The notes beneath the pieces were generated by a model. That model was not told the DNA's origin. It did not search any database and worked only from the letters and a program-made list of their open reading frames with translations. From assembly GCF_949628265.1 (NCBI RefSeq), contig NC_088789.1, forward strand, positions 8,300,886 to 8,364,885: a stretch of DNA of 64,000 nt, in the 5' to 3' direction. Shown here one piece after another: positions 50,701 through 63,299 of this stretch (position 1 is the first letter of the stretch; each line of letters opens with the position of its first letter). The position numbers and the translations under genes were made by a program. This DNA comes from Cloeon dipterum (Eukaryota; Arthropoda; Insecta; Ephemeroptera; Baetidae).

Positions 50701-53700
50701 CAATCACAAGCTAGGTACGCGTTGTGATAATTTATTTGTGAAGACATGAATTTATGAGCGGCATTTGTTTAGTTTGGTGTCTGAAAGGCTGGAGCACCAA
50801 ATTGCTATAGAGAAACTGCAAGAGGAGAACGATAAAAAGGTGAAAAGACTGAAAGTGGAGATTTCCAGTCTCAATCAGGAGCTCGAGAGCATAAAACAAA
50901 AGCTACAGAAAGAGATTGAAGACAACAGCTTGAGCTCAAAGCTGAAGGAAATCAAGGCCAGTCCAACATCAACGCCGCCCATGCGCAGGTGTTTCAGCCA
51001 AAGGTCTCTGTCCAAGGTGGATTCGCTCAGCGACCTTGCGAGCAGCACCAGCCTGTTTGACTTATCTGAGGTCACCCTTTGGGACAGGGAAAAGTACTTT
51101 TAAACAATAATTTATCTTAAACATCAGTAACGTGTTTCCTTCTAGACTGCAGGAAGAGTATACAGACACTCTGAGGAAGCTGCAGGTTGCCATGAATGAA
51201 ATCCACGCGGCCAGGAAGGAAGTGAGAAGCTCTCAGTCTGAATGCGACAAAATGGAGCTTCAGTGTGTGGCCATCAGACAGGCGGCGCAGCAAAAGGCTG
51301 AAGAAGACCAGGCCAGGGCCACTCTACTGGCCAGAAGGGTAGGAAGCTGCGTGCTAAGGCGATTAATTCATTCAATTTACTCGAATCCTTGATCCTTAGG
51401 TTGACGACTTGACCACAAAATTGTCTTCAGCGGAACGGCAGCTGAGACAACTACCACCAAGCATTGGCTCTCCGCAGCTGTCCAAATTTTCACGTGCCTC
51501 AGAGAAGCGCCGTTCGCTGTCTCTCAAGGGCAGAGATTCGATGCGCGAAAAATTCACCGACCAGGACAAAGCTAGTCTGATGCAACAAAAATCTGCCTCT
51601 ACAGACCAAATCTCGATGGCTGGCATCTCTGAAAGCTCTCGCTACGCTAAGAAACTTGAGGCCTTGTGTCTGGAGAACAAAATGAGCCCCCGATTGCCAA
51701 GAAAGAGTTCCAGGAGGAAGTCAGATCTGGGACCACTCTTGCACCAGAACCCACCGCAGTCCCCACCTCCTCAGAAGGTTGATATTTTTTATTCAATTCT
51801 TTAAATATTTCCAAAATAAGTCATCATTTAAAATATTCTTAGCTATGGCTCAGATATTACCTACGCCTCTTATAGTAAAAACAGGAAAATAATGAAACCA
51901 ATGGCCATTAATATGAACAACAGTCGATCTCAATAATGTATTTAAATGAATTTTAAATTATCAAATTGCATTCAAGTACCTGCGTTTGTTTTTCCTTTTT
52001 CTGTTTTTAATGTATTTGAATATGTATTTTCCCTACAGAAGGCTAAAGCCCACCGCCGGAAATCTCTAGATAATGCGTGTCTTGAGCTCTTGCTGCGACT
52101 GAAGATGGTTGGGCCCAAGTTTCCACATGTGGAGGAAAATCCGCAACTGGAAGGGTTGCACATGATTGTGCCTGAAGTGTTTGACCTCGATGGAAGCCAG
52201 ACGCCTTCTTCGTCAACAGCCTCTGTATCGCAAAGCACAGAAAACATCTCCAGAGACTCCATGCTGGCTTCTCAAAAATTGGTTAATCAGCTTTACGACA
52301 TAATATCAATGAAGCCTCAACTCGAGGCTTGTGAAGCGGAAGGCGGCGACTCTTTCATATCCCAGAGCACGCCCAATGAGGTTATGCAGATTGCCGCAGT
52401 CAGTGTCTTTTCCTCTCTGCTCAGACAGTGCATGGCCTTGGAAGTTCAAGACAGCAGCAGTAAAATATCCAAGATTTTCAACAGCCTGAGGTAACAGCCA
52501 TTTATTTGATGAGTTGTGATGATTCTTACTATATATTAAACAGTCTGAATGACACGCGGATTGCGGAGCTGAGAGATCTGAAAGACAGGCTAGAGAAGGC
52601 TAAGGATGCATTCCTTGACGATTGGGAACTAATTGTGAGCATGATCTTTTTGACCCAGTGCAGTTTTGAACTTTTTTTCCAGTCTGCACACCACAAAGCA
52701 AAGGACAAGCAGCTGCAGGAGGTTGTCGAAATTTTAGAGCAGAGATTAGGATCTGTGGGCGAGTATTCCAGCCAAATGGCCAGCGTCAGGGCTGCATACC
52801 AGATTGCCCTGGATAAAGAGGCTAACCAGTCTGGCACCGAATGTGATAAGCACAAGGCTCAAATTCAGCAGTTGGCTGTAAGAGTGCAGAGAAAAGAAAG
52901 ATTTGATCTTATTTACCTACTGAATGATTTCAGGGAATCTGTGTCAAGGGGTTGGTGGCCATGGAAAAATCTCACAACATGATTTTAACGGAACTCCGAC
53001 AGCAACATGAGCAGAGAGTGGAAATGCTTAAGCAAGAAAAAGACCAAGCTCTTGCTGAGGAAACCCGCGCCACTTTGACTGGTTAGTCTGAATTTATTTT
53101 AACAAACTCTTTAGAATAACTGGTATTTCTCAGCTTTGGAGGCGATGAGGAAAGCCCACGAGGCTGAAGTGAGGAAGGAAAATGAGAAGTTCAAGGCCCA
53201 GTATATGGAGAATATGAAGTCGTTTATCGATGTGAGGCATCTGCTAAAGGAAAAAGAGTAATTTTTCATAACTTTGTATTTCTCTGAGCTATATTTTAAT
53301 TTCAAATTGTAGGCAAGAGCCAAAAGCTGCTAAGGTTGAAAGCGAGTTGTCCGCCATGGCGAAGTATTCCAACAAATACAAAGAGACTGCTTGGCTAGAG
53401 GACCAGTTAGCTGCTAATTCAAGACAGGAAAGCCAACCTAGGACTACTTATGCGGAAAACAGGTATAAATACGCTCACTGAGACCAACATAATGTATATT
53501 ATTCATATTGCCTCTCCACTAGGAACAAGCAATTGCGGCATGCGTTTTTGTCCGAATCTCAAGATTTGGTAGCAGACACCAACTGCAGCAATTTGTCTGA
53601 ATCTAATCTCCTGCAGTCTGTAAGTACCTTTTTAACTTCTCACCTTTAGAGTGCTAGAGTTGCAAATGGTTCACCTAGTTGTAGAATACTGTACACAGGT

Positions 53701-54510
53701 ATTAGTCACTAGTGACGCAGTTTCGGAGAAAGTGGCTACACTGCAACATCTTCGCCCCTTTAATTTTTGTGTATTAATATTTGTTATCACATGCTTGGCA
53801 CTTGGATCATGTAATTTCAGTAATATCAAAAAGTAACCACGCATCCAGCACCGTTACATGTAATCAAAACAAGTTCACCTGCATGTGTGTTATGTATGCA
53901 TTTTGATTTTTAGCGAGCACTTAGTAGTCCTGCGAAGAAAGGAGCACCCGTCTCGGGGGTCGCCTTGAGCATGCCCCATTCCTCAAAATGCCCCCACCCA
54001 CCTCACAGTAAGTTGAAACACGCGCTTATGCTTACGGTGGCGGATGAAAGTTGGCTTGACGCCTTTGCACCACACACACTAATCATCAATTATTTTGATT
54101 GATACTTAAAATAGTCATTATAAACATTAAACATCTGTGGAAATCAAGTTTGTTTGTTACATTTTGAGGTGAAGAATAAGCTTTTTTTCAGATTGACTTT
54201 TAACATGCATACTCATACAAGTATTTATTGTTCATATCTGTACATCTTAGTCCATTCAAGGGTTTGAGTGATGCGTTGCAAACAAATCAAGCCGATTAAA
54301 TCTTGTTGATTTAGTGCAGCTGCATGATCCTCCTGCTTATCACCATTTCTCCGCAATTATTGATGCCACCACATGAAATTTGTTTGAATCTCAATTATTA
54401 ACTTCTGTTTTTCGTTTTTAGCTATGAAATTCGGCATTGACAAGCACTTTCTGAGGGATTCATCATTACAGGGAATGGTTGCTCAACGCAAAAAACTGTT
54501 TGAAAACTGA
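41714..54510 (+). CDS. osp: Protein outspread / myosin phosphatase Rho-interacting protein (MPRIP) homologue
   Basis: Twenty-three coding exons, all in phase: 41714-41830, 47142-47222, 47554-47619, 47908-48096, 48317-48542, 48722-48871, 48935-49509, 49615-50054, 50115-50208, 50261-50413, 50518-50714, 50773-51093, 51146-51338, 51400-51777, 52039-52490, 52544-52634, 52683-52877, 52934-53081, 53134-53257, 53313-53462, 53523-53619, 53914-54007, 54422-54510; about 1539 aa. The start is fixed by an in-frame TAG near 41599 with no ATG between. The N-terminus [16 protein letters not shown] is the conserved outspread/MPRIP opening. PH domain 1 spans about residues 43-150 ([22 protein letters not shown]); PH domain 2 spans about 398-505 ([25 protein letters not shown]). 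Long coiled coils follow from about residue 680 to 1430, matching the myosin phosphatase/RhoA-binding C-terminal half of MPRIP. The role is actin-associated scaffolding of myosin phosphatase and Rho signalling at the cytoskeleton. Intron 2 has a GC donor. Confidence 0.95.
41831..47141 (+). other. Long first intron of outspread
   Basis: A 5.3-kb intron from a GTGAGT donor to an acceptor (TTGTTTTGCAG). It contains GC-rich blocks at about 44150-44500, 44570-44920 and 46200-46500, which may be intronic enhancers or alternative promoters. No protein-coding exon could be supported inside it. Confidence 0.6.
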
Positions 54511-55248
54511 AGAATTTACCTACCGCCTTGCAATTTAAAAAGGGCATAACGTATTAATACTTAGTATTTCTCTGTAGCAGGCACTCGTTCTCTGCGCACT
54601 ATTTTCAATACTTACAAATCTGTACAATGACAGCTTAAACCCACCCAGTTTATATTGTAACTCGTTAACTACAGTCAGATATTACATGATATATATTATA
54701 TTATATAATCATAAATCATAAGCACACATTTCTCATGATTTGCTCATTTGTTATTATTATTACAAGTTTAAGGAATCGCTCACATTGTATCACGATAAGC
54801 TACAACAAAAAGTTCATTATTACTCTTATTATTTACTATTTTATCATAACAGTAATACGCTATTTAAATTAACCAGTCTTGTCGTGCCCACACGGGTTTA
54901 ATTTGTAAGGAATGTGCACAGTCCAAAAATGGCATTACTCCAGAAAAATAATAAGCAACCATATATTAACAAACATAGAGCAAATTGAGCTGTCAGGTTT
55001 TATTTAATTCCAAATGTTTAAGCACAGAATCAAAGAAGTATAGGGTTACCAGGCAATTTACATGTTACTGGAATGGTTGTTCCAGAAATATAAATGTACT
55101 TTTTACGCCACCATTCTGAACAGATTCAATTGAATGGAAAACTCGTGTTGTACAGTGTCTGCCACTGTTTTTAAAAATTACTTACAAAAGTTTGTATTGA
55201 CCCACGAAAATTAATTTTCTATTCGGATTTTAAAATTGTATTTGCAGG

Positions 55249-55254
55249 AATAAA
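55249..55254 (+). terminator. Polyadenylation signal candidate of outspread
   Basis: AATAAA on the + strand about 740 bp after the outspread stop, only 25 bp from the reverse-strand signal of PRPF31. Confidence 0.4.
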
Positions 55255-55279
55255 ATTAATAGTTTAAAAGGACATGGAA

Positions 55280-55285
55280 TTTATT
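55280..55285 (-). terminator. Polyadenylation signal of PRPF31
   Basis: TTTATT on the + strand is AATAAA on the - strand, about 17 bp past the PRPF31 stop. This is a very short 3' UTR if used. Confidence 0.5.
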
Positions 55286-55301
55286 TAAATACAATTTAGT
55301 T

Positions 55302-57983
55302 TCATTTCCTTGATGCTTGCAGAAACCCAGATGTGCTGGAGAAATATTTTGCATTTTCCTCTCCACCCACTTTCTCTGCTGCTTGCGGATTCACGATCTC
55401 CAACCCCTAAGTGAATGAGTCACGTTAGTATTTGTCTGAAATATTTAAATTTGTGAACCAACCTGCATGGGAGTGAATGCGACGCTGGAAGCAGTTCCTG
55501 AAACCTGCTTTCTGACTGTGGTGCTGCCGCCCCACTGCTGCTGCTTTTGAAGATTCTTGTGCAGCGTTTTTGAAATGCGTACCTTGGTCTTTTCATCAAC
55601 CTGGGGCAGTCTGATTCTGCCAGTGCCAGACTTGCCGATGGTACCTCTGGTGTAGCCTAAGTCATTCTGGTACGCGTCCTCCTCAATCTAAACATGGAAG
55701 CTGATATTTAGCTGATAAATTCTAAAATAAACTTAGCACTTACATCGCCAAAGTTCATCCTGTTCTGCTGCTTCCGCAGCTCCGTCACTGCGTAGCGCTC
55801 TTTCATTTTGCGCACCCGCTTGCCACCTCGCCTCTTTCTTGATGGATCAACTGGTTTTGGCAAGGGTTTGATGAATTTCACTGGAGGCGGCTCCTGCAAC
55901 ATGAGAAAAAAATATTAATATATGAAAGGACTTAGGTGCAGGAAACATCAGTCCATTATACAAAACTTACTTCTAATGATATAAGCATAATTTAAAATTA
56001 AAACAATGAAAATTTTTGCCCCTGAGCTACACTTTAATGATATACACGAATCAAGTGAGTAGACAAAAGATAATAGTCATCAGACATCTTAACAGTTATA
56101 ATTTTGATGGATCAATATGATGTTTTTATCACCGGTAATCAAAATTTAAACGTGGTTTTGCTATCTTGAATTGAATCTAATGGCCTTATGGTGTTTTAAA
56201 CCAATTAGGTTCCTCCTAAACTCACGAGAGGGGACAAGTAATGTTATAGTACTTCTTATCATATTAACTTTCAACGAATCTCTGGAAAGATTTGACCTTC
56301 TGGCATAACTATTGCATTCCTAATGCCCTCCCTAATAAAAATCATATACAAAGGCTTAAATTTGAAGATTTTAGTGATTTATGGAGATTTTAAGAAAAAA
56401 AAATTCACATGGGTGTTTCCAGGAGAGATTTGATATGGGTCAGACAAGAACAAAAAATATTATTGTCATCTATTAGAGATTAGAGAGACTTTTCTAATGC
56501 TTATTTTGATTGCTGGGAATTACCTGACGCCAAATGAATTTTGATATTATTTTAATGGTCTTGTCTGACCTCAAAGATTACTCCTAGTAGGCTCCCTACG
56601 TTATTTCCAAACAAGATAAAATAAACATTCTCTTTAAAGTCTTAAATTATTGCTGTTAATCAAGCATTTAGCCTAACATGTCACGCACCTGTAATTTGTC
56701 AAGTTTCTTCTCAATTTCCTCCCTGAACATCTGTCCAATGGAACCGTCTCTGCTTTCTTGACCAGCGTCCACCCTGGCTGCCAGGGCGCACTTTGCAGCA
56801 ACCAGTCTAGAAGCCTTCAACCGCATGTCCTGCAAATGAAAAAAATTATTAATGAACTCTGCAAGCTTCTGCAGATGTAAAACACTCACAGGCGGCGTTT
56901 CTTGGACCAATTCGCAATAGTATACAAAGCCTGTGTGCGGCAGGGCGGCTACCTGCGAGAATCCTGACAGGGTTTTCTTCTGGGCTCCCAGGACCTGAAC
57001 ATTGCAAGCAGGCATATTAGCCAGTCGGGACAGGCCACCAGCCAGACCCATCATTTTGGCCGCGGTTGACGCCCCAACGATGGCCGACAGGTTTGGTGAG
57101 ATGAACGCCATGCGAGCCTCCACATAATCAAGGATGCGCAGCTTGAAGTCATGCACCTCGATGGCCATGTCACACGCCTCCTTGATGGAATCCAACTCGT
57201 TTTCGTTCAGCATTTGCCTGGATAAATTAACATGCGATCGATACATGTCTTTGTTGCTGACTAAGTTTATTTTACCCCTGAGTAGTTGACGCAGTGACTG
57301 AGACAACCATGATGGTGGCTTGTGTGAGAACTTGGAGAAGAGCCTCGTTATTTTTAACATTTTCCAGCTCATTGCCTAGTTCCCGGACAGTTTTAATGTA
57401 GTCCAAAGGCTGCACAACCAGCGAGTCTAGCTCAGGAAACCGCCTTGAGTAGCGCTCCTTGACAAACTGATAGATGGTGCCTGAGAATGTTGATTAAAAT
57501 AAATCATCCCTATTTTCTTCTGTCTCAATTTGATACAACTCACTAATTTCATTTTCAATTTCAGCTGCCACATTGTTAGCCTGTACAATGAGTTGATACT
57601 CAGGGTCCATCTCACCGGCTCCACCTGAATGCATTTCCGCCACCGATCTAGGCGCCTTTGAGAAATCTTCGATTTCCTTCATAATTCGGTTCAGCATTGC
57701 AGAGTCCCTTAGCTTTGCGACTTGTCTAACCGAATCTACTTTCATAGCTTTAAAAATAAAAGAAGTAGTGATAATCTTGGTGTAATTAGATATGTCATAA
57801 TTCTGGGATTCACTATAACATACCTAGTTTTGAAAAATTGGTTTTGCTGAGGTCTTCCATGAACTCATCTCGGTCTATTTCTGTTTTAGCAGCAGATGCT
57901 GCAATCAAACCCTTCAGTTCGTCATCTTCCTTAGTTTCCTGATCCTCTTCCAGGTCAGCCAAAAGTTCCTCCGCCAGCGACAT
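55302..57983 (-). CDS. PRPF31: U4/U6 small nuclear ribonucleoprotein PRPF31 (Prp31)
   Basis: Eight coding exons on the minus strand: 57824-57983, 57544-57747, 57276-57480, 56890-57217, 56689-56829, 55744-55893, 55463-55687, 55302-55406; 505 aa against 499 in human, all phases consistent. It starts [20 protein letters not shown]/coiled-coil region (about 95-190, including [21 protein letters not shown]) leads into the Nop domain (about 190-345) with its [20 protein letters not shown] and [15 protein letters not shown] blocks. The conserved tail follows ([56 protein letters not shown]). Prp31 binds U4 snRNA together with the 15.5K protein and is needed to assemble the U4/U6.U5 tri-snRNP in the nucleus. 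It lies tail-to-tail with outspread and head-to-head with ITPK1. Confidence 0.97.
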
Positions 57984-59000
57984 GTTCGAAATTTATCTGA
58001 ATATCTGAAAAATAGAAATTGTTTGAACCAAATTGACAAAAAAGTATTGCTTTAACTAGGTTTTATAATCATATTATATATATCATGATTTTAAAAGTTT
58101 CACTAATAGGCTGTCTGTAATGTTAAACGATAATTTTTATACATTATTGCCTACCTATCCACCTAAAAAACTCAAATCCAACCGCAGTGGATCCTGTGGA
58201 TCTTCCCTTTTCGCGAACCAAAACAAAACAGTTAAGGTTGCCTCCCACCACGGTTGTGATTAGTTCAAACTTCGGACTACTTCGGTCAAATTTGGGTGTT
58301 GACTCGCATAGAGTCAGAAGTCAGAAAAGAGGTGTTTGTTCTATGTAGATACATACATTATTCATTTTGTGAAGTTAAAGCAATAAAACTCTGAACGTTA
58401 AGTAATCCGAATTCATCACTTTTGGCGGAAATCTTCTTAAGAGGCTCGTTAAAGGATCAAAGTTGACGTGCAAATAGCAAAAACTTTAATATTTACGAGC
58501 ACAATTTTACTTAAATAAGTCGCACTTCGGTTCAAGCATAAAATTTAATGATTTAGTGATTGAAATAAAAATTTCAGCGATGACGAACCAACAATTTAAT
58601 TCATCATTATTAATTTCGACGTAAGTCGAAGTCGTAAGACCCCAAGGTGAGCTAGATAGGCTAGATAGTGTTGTGCGATGTGCGAGAGGAAAGAGGAAAT
58701 TCGAATGCGAATGTAAACAAGTGGAGGGGGGAGTATTAAGCGAAGTTGCCGTGCTCGCCGCCGTACGCCTTATCGAGGATAACAAAGGAGTGGACTTCAT
58801 GGAACCGCAAGCCGCCGATAAATTATGATCGAATTTTCGATTTGAGCGGTGTGAAACTCTTCGTTCCACCCATTGACACTGGAAATTAGCCGTGGCGTTC
58901 GCATCGAGGCCTGTCAAGTACGGGTGCGTTAGTCCGACGACAAATATTATGGCTTGACAATCCTGTCGTCACGAAGCAGATAATACATATACTAATAACA
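57984..59000. promoter_or_regulatory. Shared upstream region of PRPF31 (-) and ITPK1 (+)
   Basis: About 1 kb between the PRPF31 start and the ITPK1 upstream exon, partly CpG-rich (58660-58960). The divergent arrangement suggests a bidirectional promoter area. Between about 58650 and 58960 several frames on both strands are open and protein-like. None could be tied to a gene; see findings. Confidence 0.4.
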
Positions 59001-59101
59001 CAAGCAGCAGTACATAGTACACCACAACAAATTCGGCGACCAGTTCTTCATGCTCGTATCGCACGGACGGCCGCCGCTTTCGAAGCCGCATCTTGCCACA
59101 G
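59000..59101 (+). other. Probable untranslated first exon of ITPK1 (5' end not determined)
   Basis: CATCTTGCCACAG is followed by a consensus donor GTATGT at 59102. A matching acceptor (GCTGGAAATACAG) ends at 59739, just upstream of the ITPK1 ATG. The transcription start was not located, so the left limit is nominal. Confidence 0.4.
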
Positions 59102-59766
59102 GTATGTACACATTGGGGTCCATCAAGGTAGAGCAGATTAATCAACATGCGCCGTGTCGAGAATGACGTGCGTCTTGTCAAGTGCGCCCCTGTAACAGAG
59201 AGAGTGTTTGGCCTCTCTCACGCGCAATTGAGTGCGTGTTGAATGAAATCGAAAGTTTTAATTTGCTATTGCTTGCAGGCAATTAACGCGGCTCAACTGA
59301 ATTGACAACATAGAAGGTGTGTCATTAATTACTTTTATTGTTAATTCAATCTTGTGCATGCCACATAATAACATGATTGTCTTGTCCGTGTGCAATTTGG
59401 TATTATAAATAATTCAGTATTGTTCTCCTTTGCAATTTTGCGAGGCACTCCCGTAACAAAGGTGCGAACGTGCTAAAATTCCCGTATAGAGCGGTAGCTC
59501 CGCCTTCGCGTGTTAATTACACTATTTTTGCAATATTATCATTTTCACCGGGTTGACGCTGTTTGGCTTCCCTTCCCTGCCTTTTTATTGCTCGGCGCGG
59601 TAAGCCCGCTCCTCCTATTTATTATCTTTTATGCCCTGGTGATTCCTCCGTCAGTATTGCGCTCCGTCATTCTTGCTGGCGATTGGTGTGACGACAAACT
59701 TAACCAATAACCAAAATTCCTTTCTTGCTGGAAATACAGCAGTGTAGCGCCAGCACGTGTTCCGCA

Positions 59767-62571
59767 ATGTTGCCCAGCGATCAGCCCGCCTGCCAGGTCA
59801 TCGGCTACTGGATGTCGGAGAAAAAAAGCCAGAAGCTGAACTGGAGCGAATTCGCCGGAGTGTGCAAGTGAGTTAAAATCTACTTATTTGGTTTGCAACT
59901 GGCATTAGTTGTTTTCTCCGAGTTCAAACCTTAAATTATGCGGCGGTTGCCTGATTGAATTGTTTTCCAATTTTACTAGTGGTATTTGTGTAATGGTACA
60001 GTTAACTTGAGCTACTTTATTTATTGTTAGGAACTGAATATTTGTAATATCAATGGTTATTATGCTTAGAGTTTTCACGCGGTAATTCAATAATTTAGCC
60101 TGGAATTTCATTATCCTGTAAGGTACATAGTTAGTTTCAAATCGCTCATATTTGTACAAACAATTGTACTTCAATTTCGCCAGAAAACCCATTATTTTCT
60201 CTATCAGTATAATGTTATTCTGGCAAGTCAGAAGTATATTCCAGTCTAAATGCACATCAAATCATAAAGTTCACCAACGGTGCTTTATAATATTGTTATT
60301 CAATAGAAGAAATTTGATTTAAACTTAATGGCCTCTTACGCTATGAACAGTATTTTTTTATCCACCCATTAAAATTATCTCTTGGGGGAATAGCAGTGCT
60401 AGCTGACTCAGAAGTGTTTTTCTTTTAAAAAATAAATAAATTGGAAACTTTCTTACTTGATTAAGCAATATTTCTTCAAGTGGTAAATATTTTTTTAAAA
60501 TAAAGTTGATTTTTCTTAGAAATGTTGAAACATTTTAAAATAATGTGGGATATTAACACGTTTTTCCACATCACGTGTGATCACGTGGAAAATATTGAGT
60601 AAACTTGGCCAAAATGCACAGCGGCGCTGATTATATGGAGTGATATAGACAATTCTTTTTCAATGATCAATCAAGATAACACGCTATATATAATATCATT
60701 TTCCTGTGTGCATCACCTAACAAAAACAAGGCAGAACATAAGATAATATCTGTACAATTTTCGAAATTCTATTTAAATCCTATTTATGTTTTTCCAGGTT
60801 AAATGGAATAGAGCTAGTCAAGGTAAATTCAAGGTCATTCAAAAATCTGAACGGAATTTTTCAAAATAACAACTTCCAGCTTGATCTACAAAAGCCTCTG
60901 GATACGCAAGGACCTTTCACGGCCATCCTGCATAAACTGACGGACATCATAGCTCTAGCAACGCAGAAAGATGCCGAGGTAACTCGCTCAGCTCTCTGCT
61001 TTTTTCTCAGTTTTATCTCGTGTTTTTTCAAAAAGGCCCAGGCGATGATGGACAACATCGAGAGCTTCCTGGATGCGCACCCTGAGGTCGCGGTCATTGA
61101 TCCTTTGCCCAATGTGCGTCAACTGCTTGACAGATCTCTTTCATACTCGGTCATTCGTTCCAGTGATTTGGAGAAGATTGGTAATGCCCTGTTTCCCCTA
61201 CTTGACAGTGAACATTGAACATTGGCAAAAAACAGCATATTTAATTTAATAAGCGGAAAAATTGAGGAAAATCAGCATTTCCCCTGTCCTCAATGTAGTT
61301 TTTAAAGTGAAGATTATTTCATATTTCTAATTTGGCACAATGATATTCATAAACAATAAAAAGAATTATTTTCAATCAGCTTGTTCCAACTTGACAATTT
61401 TTTTGAAGAGGATTGTATTTTCATTCCAGATGTGTTCACTCCGACTTATGTTGAGCTGAATTCTGACGACGTGCAAGTAAATCTTTCCAAATTGGCGTCA
61501 GGAGGAGTGAAGTTCCCATTTGGTGGGCAAATTTTGCGTTGTTTTTATAACCGGTTATAACTGTCTTAATCTTTTTTGTAGTCTGCAAACCCCAAGTGGC
61601 CCATGGCTCAAGCAACGCTCACAAGGTGATAATTTTTATCTTCTTTTTCGTTTGTGGGTCTGGAAAGTAGATTAGTGCTTTTAGCCTTGACAGAATTGTT
61701 ATCTTTTCCATACCTAAGGGTGTACAGGAAAATCGGCCTGTCATGTCAATTTTTTCTGTAAATAGTTTCTTCATTTTTTGCTGTCTGGTTGCAACTGCTG
61801 ACTGCTTGAAATAAACCATAAGCTTATAGCATGAGTCTTCTTCGCAGATGTCGATTATTTTCAACGAAGCAGGAGTAGCAGACTGCAAACCGCCATGCGT
61901 CGCCCAAACCTTTATCAACCATAATGCCCTTCTGTACAAAATATTTTCCGTTGGCGATGACCACCACGTCGTTAAGAGACCTTCGCTGAAGAACTTTCAC
62001 TCATCTGGTATTTATTTGAAAACTTCAGCAACAAAAATAACGCTAACACTTAATTTTCTAGACCAAAAGACGATTCACTTTGACAGTCACGATGTGTCCA
62101 AGGCTGACTCTTCCTCAGCTCTGAGCATTCTCGATGAGGGCAAAGTTGAGGAACACCAGCCAGATGCTGACCGGTTCAGCAAAATTGCGCACATCCTGAA
62201 CAAAGCGCTCGGCATGGACTTATTGGGCATCGACGTTGTGATTGAAAACGGAACAAACCGATATGCCATCATTGACATAAACGCGTATCCAGGTAATTTT
62301 TCCAGAACTTACTCAATTATTCTAACTAGTCAAATAAAATATTTGGTACTGCGTCTACAGTAATTAATAAATTGTTGTTTATGCAGGTTATGATGGCTAC
62401 CCGAATTTTTTCAACAGTTTGTTAAGTTGCATTCAAAACACGATTAAATCTCACAAAAAACGCTTGGAATCGGGCTTTGACACTGGCTATTCTAGTGATG
62501 AAAAAAAGAAAAATCTGCCTATCGGCCGGATACACAAGAAGAGTTCCGCGAACAGCTCCACGGGTAGCTAG
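59767..62571 (+). CDS. ITPK1: Inositol-tetrakisphosphate 1-kinase (ITPK1)
   Basis: Nine coding exons: 59767-59867, 60798-60822, 60880-60978, 61036-61180, 61430-61522, 61582-61625, 61848-62007, 62062-62292, 62387-62571; 360 aa, phases consistent. The N-terminus (IGYWMSEKKSQKLNWSEFAG) matches the family opening VGYWLSEKK. The inositol-binding N-terminal domain (GPFTAILHKLTDII) is followed by an ATP-grasp fold: KPQVAHGSSNAHKMSIIF, FINHNALLYKIFSVGD with its conserved lysine, RPSLKNF, HDVSKADSSS. It ends with the metal-binding block GIDVVIENG...IDINAYPGYDG. The enzyme phosphorylates inositol tetrakisphosphates and trisphosphates in the cytosol and supplies higher inositol phosphates. It is shorter than the human protein (414 aa) because the C-terminal tail is short and ends in a basic, Ser-rich stretch. 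Intron 2 is only 57 bp and in frame. Confidence 0.96.
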
Positions 62572-63276
62572 TCATGGCGCCTTGTTGCGAAATATATGCC
62601 ACATGATGCCTTTGGTATTTTGCTGTCATAATTTTTAGTACAAAAGGAACTGTGGGACCGTTTTCTTCCATTATTTTTTCCATCTTTCTACATGATAAGC
62701 TATATCTTTTATCTACTTTTATCTTGACTATCATATGATTCATTTCCTGAGACTTTTATTTTACTGCTTATATTGTACAATATTACATTTGTCCTTCCAT
62801 GGTCGGACATCTCTAAAAATTCTACATCAGCAGTTTGCTTTCATTTACAAACGTGTCTTCGATTCATTCCAATTTGTATATTATGTATGTGTTGCTGCTA
62901 AATAGTAACGACTGGCATGGTAAATTGTGCCACACAGGCGGTCAGTGTATTTTCTACATAGGACGAAGGCTTTCAGATTATTTGGCCCTTCTATGAGTTA
63001 ACCAAGGTGTTAATTCAAAAAAATTATAACAGTTCATTTTTGGCGTTGAATTGATTCTGATGACTAATGATTTGTGACATTATAGGTGATATATTGTTAT
63101 TGTTAATGACATTCAAATTCAATGATCAAACTTGAGGTCTGAAAGTCCTTTCTTAAGAGGCATTTTGCATATTTTGTAATATTCATCTAAATTACGAATG
63201 CAGATAAATGATAAATTTTGTTGAATATTATAAATATTTATTGTTAATATATGAATCCTCATTTGCTGCAGGTGTT

Positions 63277-63282
63277 AATAAA
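63277..63282 (+). terminator. Polyadenylation signal candidate of ITPK1
   Basis: AATAAA about 700 bp past the ITPK1 stop in AT-rich sequence; the first clear signal downstream. Confidence 0.45.
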
Positions 63283-63299
63283 AAGGATAAAAAGCAAGT

